A stretch of DNA of 64,000 nt from UBA9160 sp035489755 (lineage in GTDB: Bacteria > Myxococcota_A > UBA9160): NCBI GenBank assembly GCA_035489755.1, contig DATGZK010000077.1, forward strand, positions 62,001-126,000, read 5' to 3'. Position numbers and translations under genes: made by a program. Positions 8,599-16,450 of this stretch are shown piece after piece; the first letter of the stretch is position 1; each line of letters starts with the position of its first letter. The notes under the pieces are model-generated. The model was not told the origin of the DNA and did no database searches. It saw nothing but the letters and a program-made list of their open reading frames with translations.

Positions 8599-9248
8599 GA
8601 TGCACTCCTCTTTTGATGGGACATGTCAGTGGCCGCGCGCCCTAATCGGGGCCACGCCCTGATCTCAAGCTGTAAGGAAGTGGTTCCCAGAGGCGAAAAG
8701 TGTCACGCGCCGCCTGGGACCCGGACAGGCAACGACCCCGCGGGGTGGCCTTCATCCGCAGCGCCCATTCCCTGCTCAGCTTCGCTAGATGCCCGAGCGG
8801 AGATGGGATTTTGCCTTGCCCGGGTCGCTCCGGCTGGCAAGATCGACCAGCCGTTCAGTGTGCCCCTTGTAAGGCCCACCCTGGACAACCCCCCTCGCCC
8901 CGAACCCGACGACGATGGAGTTCCACATCAACCCTTCGAACAGACCGTCGCGCTGCCGATGATCGGCAGCGCCGTCACTCCGGCCCAAGCTGAACGGGCC
9001 GGAGACAACGACCGACTTCCACCCGATGAAGAGCTGCAGTCCAGAAATGATGCAGGAGTGCGGCGTTCGGAGGCCCCATGCCTTCCCGCTGCACACTTGC
9101 CGAACCCGTCCGGAGCGAGGGCGAGTGAAACCTCCGCTTTAGTTCGGGGTTCATCCACCCGAACGACATCTATGGGAGAGGCTGCTCCAAGGGCTTCTGA
9201 GCCCGGAGAGGACAGCCAAAGGCATCCGCCCTGCTACCGCGCGGGGAG
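8599..9248. other. Gene-poor region with two adjacent strong hairpins
   Basis: No gene has coding character in these 650 bases. It holds the promoter region of the PEP-CTERM gene at its left end. In the middle, two inverted repeats stand 5 nt apart: 8950-8972 (11-bp arms GCGCTGCCGAT, one central base) and 8978-9004 (9-bp arms CTCCGGCCC, 9-nt loop). Neither has a following T-run, so neither is a standard terminator. Confidence 0.5.
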
Positions 9249-9269
9249 ATGCCGGGGAAGGAAGGCACC

Positions 9270-9509
9270 ATGGACCGCAACAAGAAGGGCTGGGAGCACG
9301 AGGGCGATACCTGGCTTCATCCCGACCGCGAGTTCTACGTGGTCGAGGATACGGCCCCGAAGTTCGTGAGCACCGACCCCGGGCGCACGGTCGAGTACCT
9401 CGTCATGCCTGCAGGCGGAGACAACACCGCAGGCTTCCCGGTCGCGACCTTCGGGACGCTCGAAGAGGCGCTCGCGGAAGCCGACCGGCGAGCAAAGAAC
9501 TCCCGCTAG
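9270..9509 (+). CDS. Small conserved-looking hypothetical protein
   Basis: 79 residues, soluble, no signal peptide. It begins MDRNKKGWEHEG and contains a plausible beta-strand-rich core followed by an acidic/basic helix (TLEEALAEADRRAKNSR). The ATG at 9270 is chosen because AAGGAAGG precedes it by 5 nt; an upstream ATG at 9249 has GGGGAG directly abutting it. Codon use fits real genes of this window. Function unknown; it stands alone between the PEP-CTERM gene and an ArnT-like gene. Confidence 0.6.
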   Translation: MDRNKKGWEHEGDTWLHPDREFYVVEDTAPKFVSTDPGRTVEYLVMPAGGDNTAGFPVATFGTLEEALAEADRRAKNSR

Positions 9510-9703
9510 CGAGCCGAGGGTCCTTCCTGCCTCGGTCTGATCTGATTGACGCGATCCCCCATCTTGTGGCAAGTGATCTCCGGTTCGGACCTCCCTAAGT
9601 AGGGCTCCGTCGCCGCAGCGTTCCCTTTGAAGCCCCGGCCGGCCCGCACATCCCCTCGGCAACAATCGAAGAGTGACCAGAGCCGCCGCCGGCACGGCCT
9701 CCC

Positions 9704-11422
9704 TTGAAAGGGCGGGCGCGCGAGGCCAAGGCGTCTGTGGCACGCTCGGGGCCCGTGTCAGCTGACACCCGCGAGCGGCACGCAGCTTCCCTCGGCGTTC
9801 CGCCGTGGCTTCCCCTTCTGCTTGTGCTGGTGATCTTCGAGACGGGCTGGATCGGCTTCGCGATCGGGCAACCCCCGCTCCTTCCCGATGAGCCGCGGGA
9901 GGCCGCGATCGCGCTCGAGATGGCGCAGTCGGGCGCATGGACCATTCCCACCCTGAACGGCCATCCGTTTGTCGAAAAGCCGCCGCTCCCGTATGCCGCC
10001 TCCGCCCTCGCATGCTGGCTCACAGGATCCGAGTCGGTCGGCGTTCTTCGTCTTCCGCAACTCGTCGCCACGCTCGCGACGCTGGGCGCCCTCTTCGCAC
10101 TCGGCCGCCGCCTTGGCGGGGCTGCGGCTGGCATGACGTGTGCGCTCCTTCTCGCGACGACGATCGAGTTCTTTCGCACCAGCCTGCGACTCGTCGTCGA
10201 TCCTGAGCTCCTCGCATGGACGAGCGGCGCGGCGCTGGCCACCGTCGAGTGGTGGCTCACCGAGCGCCCGGCAGCGCGGGCCGGCTGGTGGCTCGCGATC
10301 TGTGCGTGCCTCGCCCTCGCCGTCGCCACCAAAGGTCCGGTGGCTCTCGCCTATCACGGCTCCGTCGCGCTCGGGCTCCTCGTCTTTGCCGGAAGGTCGG
10401 GGATCGGGCGGCTTCCTGGGCTTGTCGCGGCGTATCTGGTTTCGCTCTCTCCGCTCGGCGCCTGGGCGCTCGCGCTCTTTGCGCAGGGCGGATGGGATCT
10501 CGTCTCAGAAGCGCTGCTGCGCAACTCGTGGGGGCGCTTCACGAGGGCTGAGCTCGGGCACAGGGCGCCCCTTTGGTTTTACCTGAAGGTTCTCCCGGTC
10601 GTCCTCGCGCCGTGGACAGTCCTTGCACTGTCTGGTTTTCGGACGGCGTGGCACGGTGCCCGCGAGGCCGATATGGACCGTGGCCGTGCGACCATGCTGC
10701 GCGCTGCGCTTGGTTGGGCTGCGGGAAGCCTTCTCTTCCTCAGCGCTTCCGCCGCGAAGCGAGAGCTCTACCTCCTGCCCGCGCTCCCCGCCTGGACGCT
10801 CTTTGCCGGAGCGGCACTGGGTGACGCAGCGCGTGCGCGTCGCCTCGAGGGGTTCCTTCGCTTCGCCCTCCTCACGACGCTCGTCGCCCTCGCGGGGGCG
10901 AGTGTTGCGGGCAGCCTCCTGCTTCCGAGACAGGGCCACCCTGAGGCTGCGCTCTTGCTGCTGCCCGCACTCCTCTTCGGGGCGCTCGTGCGGGTGGCTT
11001 GGAGGGGGGGCTGGCCGGCCTTTGCAAGCGCTGTTCTTTTCGCGGGAGTCGCCCTCGCGGCAGCCGGAGCGGCACCGTGGCTCATGGAACGCGACACGGC
11101 GCGTGGCTCGATTGACGCGGCGCGCAGCGCGCTCACGCAAGCGGCAGACCGAGCCGACCGCGTGTATGGCGTGGGTCTGCGGGAACGCGACGTGAGTGTG
11201 CTCTCCCTCGCCCTGCGACGCAGGTTCACGGAGCTGGACGATCTCGCGCAGCTCGGCGGCCCCGATGCGCCGCTCGCTCAGCGCACGCTCGTCGTCTCCG
11301 GGGGCAGCGCGCCGCCTGTAGTCGGCCCGGACCTCTTGGAAAGAGCCTCGGTCGAGGGCGTGGGTTCCGCTCTCCTCGGCTCCCAGCGTCTTTACTTCTC
11401 CACTCTCGTGAAGCGAGAGTAA
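9704..11422 (+). CDS. ArnT-like membrane glycosyltransferase (GT-C, GT83/PMT type)
   Basis: Up to 572 residues. The first periplasmic loop carries the family signature: DEPREAAIALEM followed by W-I-P-LNG-PFVEKPPLPY, in which the acidic pair binds the metal and polyprenyl-phosphate sugar donor. About eleven helices follow, then a soluble C-terminal domain of about 120 residues. ArnT-family enzymes transfer a sugar from undecaprenyl phosphate to lipid A or another acceptor at the outer face of the inner membrane. The start is uncertain: TTG at 9704 or GTG at 9737 or 9755, none with a clear ribosome site. A PAP2-family gene follows after 57 bp in the same direction, which suggests cotranscription. 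Confidence 0.88.
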   Translation: MKGRAREAKASVARSGPVSADTRERHAASLGVPPWLPLLLVLVIFETGWIGFAIGQPPLLPDEPREAAIALEMAQSGAWTIPTLNGHPFVEKPPLPYAASALACWLTGSESVGVLRLPQLVATLATLGALFALGRRLGGAAAGMTCALLLATTIEFFRTSLRLVVDPELLAWTSGAALATVEWWLTERPAARAGWWLAICACLALAVATKGPVALAYHGSVALGLLVFAGRSGIGRLPGLVAAYLVSLSPLGAWALALFAQGGWDLVSEALLRNSWGRFTRAELGHRAPLWFYLKVLPVVLAPWTVLALSGFRTAWHGAREADMDRGRATMLRAALGWAAGSLLFLSASAAKRELYLLPALPAWTLFAGAALGDAARARRLEGFLRFALLTTLVALAGASVAGSLLLPRQGHPEAALLLLPALLFGALVRVAWRGGWPAFASAVLFAGVALAAAGAAPWLMERDTARGSIDAARSALTQAADRADRVYGVGLRERDVSVLSLALRRRFTELDDLAQLGGPDAPLAQRTLVVSGGSAPPVVGPDLLERASVEGVGSALLGSQRLYFSTLVKRE

Positions 11423-11479
11423 CGAGACGGGCGCCCGCTGTTCACCCTGCGGCCCGCGCCGGGTCCTCCTCGCTTCTTC

Positions 11480-12400
11480 ATGTTGAATTTGTACTGTTCG
11501 CGCCCGTTGAAGCCGGCCCTCAAAGTCGCGTTCGGGACCCTCGTGATCTACGCGATCGTCTGGGTAGGCTCGTTCCATTTTCACGACGCGCTCGAGCGCC
11601 CGCTCCTTCTCGCCGTAAACCGCAGCTCCCAGCTTCCTGGCTTAAACGCGCTCATGATCCTCGTCACCGACTTTTCGGTCCCCTACGTGGCCGTGCTCCT
11701 CTCCCTTTGGGGTCTAGGCGCAGAAGCGCTCGAGCGGGGCTGGGTTCGCGCGAGGACGCTCGAAATCGCGTTTCCGGTCGTTGGCTGCGCGATCGCCCTG
11801 TGGCTCTCGATCTGGCTTGTGCCGACGTATACGGAATGGACGGCGCCGCTCGCGACCTCGGTCCTCGCCATCGCCGGGCTCACGTTTGCGGGCAGGAGCT
11901 ATCGACGTTTGCCGCGAGAGACCCTCAGCCGGTTTCGCCGGGTCTTTTGGCTGAGCGTGCTTTCGATCCTCATCGTGGAAGCCTGCATCGAGCTCCTGGT
12001 ATGGCACACTCCTTTTCGGCCACGTCCTTTCGCGCACGAGAACGCGCTCTGGAACTCCGCGCTGCTGGTCGTTCCCGACGAGTATGTCCGCCACGGAAAC
12101 TCCTACGTGTCGGGCCACGCCGCGACGCTGTTTGCGCTCCTTACCCCATTCATCTGGGCGGTGCGGCGAACGAGCCTGAAGATCCTGCTGCTCGCCTGGG
12201 CAACCCTTCATGCGGTCTCTCGCGTGTACGTGGCCGCGCACTTTCCCTACTGCGTCGTTATGGCGAGCTTTCTCGGCGCGTCGGTCGCTACGCTTCTCGT
12301 CTGGGCAACGGTGGGAATGAACCCGCGTGCGAAGGGGGCGCCGGCCGAGACGGTGTCGTACCAAGGACGCGACCGCAGCCGCATCGCAGCCGAGTCTTAG
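11480..12400 (+). CDS. PAP2-superfamily membrane phosphatase-like protein with altered motifs
   Basis: 306 residues, about six to seven helices. PAP2 motifs are recognisable: RPRP near 180-183 (C1), SGH at 211-213 (C2) and SR-x5-H at 247-254 (C3). The C1 lysine is not seen at its usual place and the C3 aspartate is a cysteine (C258). The family removes phosphate from lipid phosphates such as undecaprenyl diphosphate or phosphatidate. Lying behind an ArnT-like gene, it could recycle the polyprenyl carrier, but the altered residues leave activity in doubt; catalytic R, H and H are kept. Confidence 0.85.
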   Translation: MLNLYCSRPLKPALKVAFGTLVIYAIVWVGSFHFHDALERPLLLAVNRSSQLPGLNALMILVTDFSVPYVAVLLSLWGLGAEALERGWVRARTLEIAFPVVGCAIALWLSIWLVPTYTEWTAPLATSVLAIAGLTFAGRSYRRLPRETLSRFRRVFWLSVLSILIVEACIELLVWHTPFRPRPFAHENALWNSALLVVPDEYVRHGNSYVSGHAATLFALLTPFIWAVRRTSLKILLLAWATLHAVSRVYVAAHFPYCVVMASFLGASVATLLVWATVGMNPRAKGAPAETVSYQGRDRSRIAAES

Positions 12401-12411
12401 ACTCGGCTGCG
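12385..12411. terminator. Strong hairpin spanning the stop codon between convergent genes
   Basis: Perfect 12-bp stem (12385-12396 with 12400-12411, CGCAGCCGAGTC/GACTCGGCTGCG) and a 3-nt loop. It contains the TAG stop of the PAP2-like gene (12398-12400). There is no T-run on either side, so it may act as a bidirectional or factor-assisted terminator, or protect the 3' end. The convergent gene ends at 12496. Confidence 0.55.
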
Positions 12412-12495
12412 CCCGCTTGCGCTCGCGCCTCGGGCGCCCATGCCTCCTCGCGCCCTCGCCTTCGGGTTCGCACGCTGCGCTGCGGAGCCGCCTGC

Positions 12496-14199
12496 CTAGG
12501 CTTTCTCGCGCCGCTTCGCGGCGAGACGAAGCCCCCGCTCGGCGTCGATTTCTTTGGGATCCGTGGTGATGGCGATCCGGAAGTGCTTCTCGGCGGCCCC
12601 CACGTCGCCATCTTCGAGCAGCATCTGACCGAGGATGGCGTGGGCCTTGGCGTGGTTCTTGTCCTGCCGAACAAGCTGGAGGGCGACTTCCCGGGCGCGC
12701 CCCCGGGCGCCCGAGCGCGTGGCGGCGTCGCTCAGCGCGAGCGAGGCCGTCCATGCCGCGTACAGCTGGTACTCGAGCTCACCGGGACGGAGCGAGAGTG
12801 CGCGCTCAAACTCCTTCGCAGCACCCGGCGCCGCGCCTTGGCGCAGAAGCTGCTTCCCGCGCTGGAAGGACTGCTCGGCCCCGAGTTCGGCCTCTTTGCG
12901 GCTGCGCGTGGCGTCGGGCGCCTTCCGACGCGCGAGGGTCGTCCGCAGCCGGCGCAGCGCCTCCTCCGGCCGCACACTCTTTTGAGTTGGCGGAGGCGGT
13001 CGGATCGGATCCGATGGTTGGACCGCGCGCGCCGGTGGCGCCGGAGCTGCGTGCGGCGCTCGCTTGATCGGCCAATCATGGAATTCGAGGCCGCGCGCGA
13101 TCACCAGCGCCGCCAGCAGCTGACCCGCATGGAGTGCGTCCAGGGTGCCGTCCTGGCGGAGGGCCGCAAGCGTGCGTTCACCTGCGACTCCCCGCAAAAA
13201 ACGCTGCTCTGCCGGGTCGAGTTGGAAGCGCTCTGCCAGCGCGGTGACTTCTTCCCGAACCGCAGGATGCCGCGCCGCATAGGGCGCGAGCAGCGCATCG
13301 ATGCGTCGCGCATCGAAGTGCGCCTTCACTCCCTGCAGCATCAGGACCTCGGCGGGGGCGCAGCGGAATGCTCCCCCATGCTCGGGGAGCGTGACACGTG
13401 GACGAAACGAGAGATCGACCTTTTCGAAACGGAAGCACGCGACCACTTTCTCGTGCACCTGCGTCACGAGCGCTTCGTACACTTCGACGGGGGTGAGCAG
13501 GCCGAGCTCCACCAACGCTTCCCCCATCCGGAGCGGCTCGTGCTCGACCAAGCTCTCGGTCATGCGCTGGATCACGCGGACGTAGTCCTCCTCGCGCAGG
13601 GCACCGTGGCGCAAGAGCAGGCGGCCCAGGGTCTCGCGGATCGTGCCGCCCTCGGCGAGCACGGGGTCGCCGGAATGCAGGTAGATGTCGGTGCGGATGC
13701 CGTCGGCGCGAACCTCGATCACCCCCGTCTCGTGGCGCTCTTTGAGCTCGACGAGGAGCTCGGCGAGCGAGGGTCCCGCGCGCCCGAAGGCTGCCTCATC
13801 TTCGGAAAGCGCGGACCCGCCCAGCATCCCGTCGATGGCCACCAGAAGCCGCGCGGCGTCGAGGGGCGGCGCGAGGAGTCCGTCGGGGCGGAGCTCCTCG
13901 GGTAAACTCTCAAGGATGGAGTCGGCTTGCCCCCAGGCATCCACCAGCAAAACACCGGGTGGGGCGGGGCCCTCTTTCAATGCTGCACAGAGACTCACCG
14001 GATCGATGTTCGCGAGCGGGACTTGCAGACACACAACGTCGGCGCTGCCCGAGCGCACGGCCGCAGTGACCTCGATCCCGTCGGGAACAAGGCTCACCGA
14101 CACTCCGCGGGCGCGCAGCTCTTCGATGGCTCGCTCGGCCGCGCGATCCTTGAACCCCACCAGGAGGATTCGCGGTCCATGCTTCGGGTCGTTTTCCAA
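12496..14199 (-). CDS. Pseudo-receiver / DUF4388 / TPR protein
   Basis: 567 residues from a TTG at 14199-14197 with AGG 6 nt upstream. Residues about 10-125 have the receiver (CheY-like) fold pattern (RILLVGF..., DVVCLQVPL, VLLVDAW), but the phospho-aspartate position is Q59, the acidic pocket is missing and the switch lysine is absent, so it should not be phosphorylated. Residues about 145-250 match DUF4388 (LAELLVELKERHETGVIEV), a domain seen beside response regulators and GTPase regulators in Myxococcota. After a Pro-rich linker come TPR units at about 430-560. A signalling scaffold is likely; the partner is unknown. Confidence 0.8.
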   Translation of the reverse strand: MENDPKHGPRILLVGFKDRAAERAIEELRARGVSVSLVPDGIEVTAAVRSGSADVVCLQVPLANIDPVSLCAALKEGPAPPGVLLVDAWGQADSILESLPEELRPDGLLAPPLDAARLLVAIDGMLGGSALSEDEAAFGRAGPSLAELLVELKERHETGVIEVRADGIRTDIYLHSGDPVLAEGGTIRETLGRLLLRHGALREEDYVRVIQRMTESLVEHEPLRMGEALVELGLLTPVEVYEALVTQVHEKVVACFRFEKVDLSFRPRVTLPEHGGAFRCAPAEVLMLQGVKAHFDARRIDALLAPYAARHPAVREEVTALAERFQLDPAEQRFLRGVAGERTLAALRQDGTLDALHAGQLLAALVIARGLEFHDWPIKRAPHAAPAPPARAVQPSDPIRPPPPTQKSVRPEEALRRLRTTLARRKAPDATRSRKEAELGAEQSFQRGKQLLRQGAAPGAAKEFERALSLRPGELEYQLYAAWTASLALSDAATRSGARGRAREVALQLVRQDKNHAKAHAILGQMLLEDGDVGAAEKHFRIAITTDPKEIDAERGLRLAAKRREKA

Positions 14200-14294
14200 C
14201 GCTCACCTGGGTGACGGGAAACGGCAACTCCCGTCCCGCTGGCGTCATCGGTTCGCCGGTCCCAAAACTCGATCCGTGAAACACCGGAGGTGTA

Positions 14295-15494
14295 TTAGAC
14301 CCGGGAAGGGGTCCGATAGCTGCGCAGTTCCGGGATGCGCGCAGCCACGATGGCCAGGACAACGAGGCAGCCGACTCCGCCACTTACCACGGAGAAGGTG
14401 GCATTGGTAAGGGCTGCGACGAAGCCGGACTCGGCTCCGCCCAGCTGGTTGGAGGCCTGGATGAAGAGCATGTTCACGGCGGAGACACGGCCTCGGATCT
14501 CATCGGGGGTCGAGAGCTGGATGGCCGTCGAACGCATGATGACGCTCATCTGGTCCGCCATGCCCGCGATCATGTACGTCGCGACCGAAAGCGGGAACGC
14601 GCGCGAGAGTCCAAACGCGATCGTCGCGACGCCGTACACTCCAACCGCCAGGAGAAGCGCGCGACCTGCGCGCCGGACGGGCGGGCGCGTGATCATGAAC
14701 AGTCCCATGAGGAGCGACCCCAGCTCGAGCGAGGCTGCGAGGACGCCATATCCCTGCGGACCTTTGCCAAGGATCTCGTACGCATAGATTGGGAGCAGGG
14801 TCGAAGCGCCTCCGAAGATCACCGCGAGCATGTCGAGCGTCATGCAGCCAAGGACGACCGGACTGCGGCGCACGAACCCCACGCCCTCGCGGATCGCCCG
14901 CACGCTCATCGCCCCACCCGCTGCGGCAGGCTCCACCGGATGCAAGAACGACAGGAACACCAGGGCGAGCGCAATCAGCCCGCCGTAGAGCGCGTAGACC
15001 GTGCGGACCCCGGCTTGTGCGATGAGAACCCCCTGCAGCGCGGGACCCGTGACGAAGGCCAGAGTCATCGTGGTGGAGGCGAAGACGACGGCGCGGGGGA
15101 AGGCTTCCTTGCCCACGAGGCCCGGCAGGAATGCCGCCCGCGCGGGGCTATCGAAGGCTCCGGCTGCGGCGATGAAGAAAACCGCCCCGAAGATCAGCGG
15201 AAGGCTCACAAAGCCTCGGTCGGTCGCGAGGTAGAGGAGCGTTCCTGCCGCGATCGGCGGAAACTGCGCGAGCATGAGGATGCGGCGGCGATCGAAGGTA
15301 TCCGCGACCGCACCGCCGAGCATCATGAAGAGGAGCGCCGCCGAGAACTGCACGAGGCCGACAAGACCCATCTGGAAGGGGGAGTGCGAGAGCGAAAATA
15401 CATGCCAGAGCACCGCGGTCCGGAGCATCGTCATCGCGGTAGCCGCGCAGAAGCGGCTTGCGAGGTACAGCCAGAGACTGGGAGGCAATGGCAA
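14295..15494 (-). CDS. MFS transporter of the EntS/MFS_3 type
   Basis: 399 residues with twelve predicted helices. The loop after helix 2 has the MFS signature form GGAVADTFDRRRILM. Overall length and the N-terminal LASRFCAATAMTMLRTAVLWHVF pattern fit the drug/siderophore exporter subgroup. The start is a TTG at 15494 or the TTG at 15488; no ATG occurs until residue 21. It is divergent from the rhomboid gene with only 63 bp between the starts. Substrate cannot be told. Confidence 0.82.
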   Translation of the reverse strand: MPLPPSLWLYLASRFCAATAMTMLRTAVLWHVFSLSHSPFQMGLVGLVQFSAALLFMMLGGAVADTFDRRRILMLAQFPPIAAGTLLYLATDRGFVSLPLIFGAVFFIAAAGAFDSPARAAFLPGLVGKEAFPRAVVFASTTMTLAFVTGPALQGVLIAQAGVRTVYALYGGLIALALVFLSFLHPVEPAAAGGAMSVRAIREGVGFVRRSPVVLGCMTLDMLAVIFGGASTLLPIYAYEILGKGPQGYGVLAASLELGSLLMGLFMITRPPVRRAGRALLLAVGVYGVATIAFGLSRAFPLSVATYMIAGMADQMSVIMRSTAIQLSTPDEIRGRVSAVNMLFIQASNQLGGAESGFVAALTNATFSVVSGGVGCLVVLAIVAARIPELRSYRTPSRV

Positions 15495-15557
15495 CTCGCT
15501 GTCTTAGGGTGCTTCGGATTCGCGCACACGGTAACCGACGCGGCAAGCTGTGGCCCC

Positions 15558-16424
15558 ATGGAGATCGTGCGCCTCGCGCCCGACCGCAGGACGGCCGAAG
15601 AGTGGGTGCTCGTCCTCGTCGCGGAGGGGATTGAGGCCGGACTTGCAGCCGCGGAAGAGGGCGTTGCAGTCACCGCGAATGGAGCCGACCTCGCGCGGGG
15701 ACGCCGGCTGCTCGACGCCTGGGAGCGTGAGAACCTGGCTGCCCGCGCCGAGGCCGAGATCCCGCGGCCGGCGGAGTGGGGACCGACGTCTCTTGGTGTG
15801 ATCCTCGGCGCGGCGCTCGTTCTCTTCTTCCTCTACACCGGCGCTCACGACCCCGATCTCATCTGGTTCGATCGGGGTAGCGCACACTCGGGCCTCATCT
15901 TGCGCGGAGAATATTGGCGCACGGTCACTGCGCTCACGTTGCACGCCGACCTCGTCCACGTCGCAGCCAACGCGGCCGCGTGCGCGCTCTTCGTCACCGC
16001 TCTTGCCAGAGCCCTCGGTCCGGGCGTCGCGAGTGTGCTGCTCGTGGCCGCGGGTGCGGGCGCCAACGCACTCACGGCTCTCGCGCGTGGGCCGGGCCAC
16101 GACTCCCTCGGCGCCTCCACTGCGGTCTTTGCCGCGGTGGGCGCCCTCGCGAGCCTTGGCGTCGCGCGCAGAAGGCGCGGGCGCCGCAGCCGACGCTGGC
16201 AAGACTTCGCGCCCTTGGCCGCGGGCCTTGGGCTCCTCGCCATGCTCGGAACCGCACCCGAGGCGGATGTGTTCGCCCACCTGTTCGGGCTTGCCTGTGG
16301 CGCGCTGCTGGGCGGCGGGGCGGCCTGGCTGCTGCGCCGGCCGCCGCGCCCGATGGCCCAAGGCGCTCTCGCGGCAATCGCTTTTTTGGCCGTCGTGGCT
16401 GCCTGGCTGCGAGCCCTTCGCTAA
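15558..16424 (+). CDS. Rhomboid-family intramembrane serine protease
   Basis: 288 residues. A cytoplasmic N-terminal domain (about 1-75, resembling the DUF2007-like signal-transducing domain found before some rhomboids) precedes six to seven helices. The catalytic elements are visible: HADLVHVAANA with N138 for the oxyanion hole, the serine motif GAST with S187, and AHLFGLACGALLG with H241. Rhomboids cut membrane proteins within or next to a helix. The ATG at 15558 is chosen because sequence upstream has no coding character and overlaps the MFS gene on the other strand. Confidence 0.87.
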   Translation: MEIVRLAPDRRTAEEWVLVLVAEGIEAGLAAAEEGVAVTANGADLARGRRLLDAWERENLAARAEAEIPRPAEWGPTSLGVILGAALVLFFLYTGAHDPDLIWFDRGSAHSGLILRGEYWRTVTALTLHADLVHVAANAAACALFVTALARALGPGVASVLLVAAGAGANALTALARGPGHDSLGASTAVFAAVGALASLGVARRRRGRRSRRWQDFAPLAAGLGLLAMLGTAPEADVFAHLFGLACGALLGGGAAWLLRRPPRPMAQGALAAIAFLAVVAAWLRALR

Positions 16425-16450
16425 GGCGCCCGTCTTGGATCGAACCCGTC

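Noticed and set aside
8623..9369. 248-codon open frame through the gap after the PEP-CTERM gene
   Set aside because: Its residues are typical of a non-coding GC-rich frame, it runs through two hairpins, and it overlaps the better-supported small gene at 9270.
14940..15557. Upstream extension of the rhomboid frame
   Set aside because: It overlaps the MFS gene on the other strand and is rich in Arg/Glu without a match.
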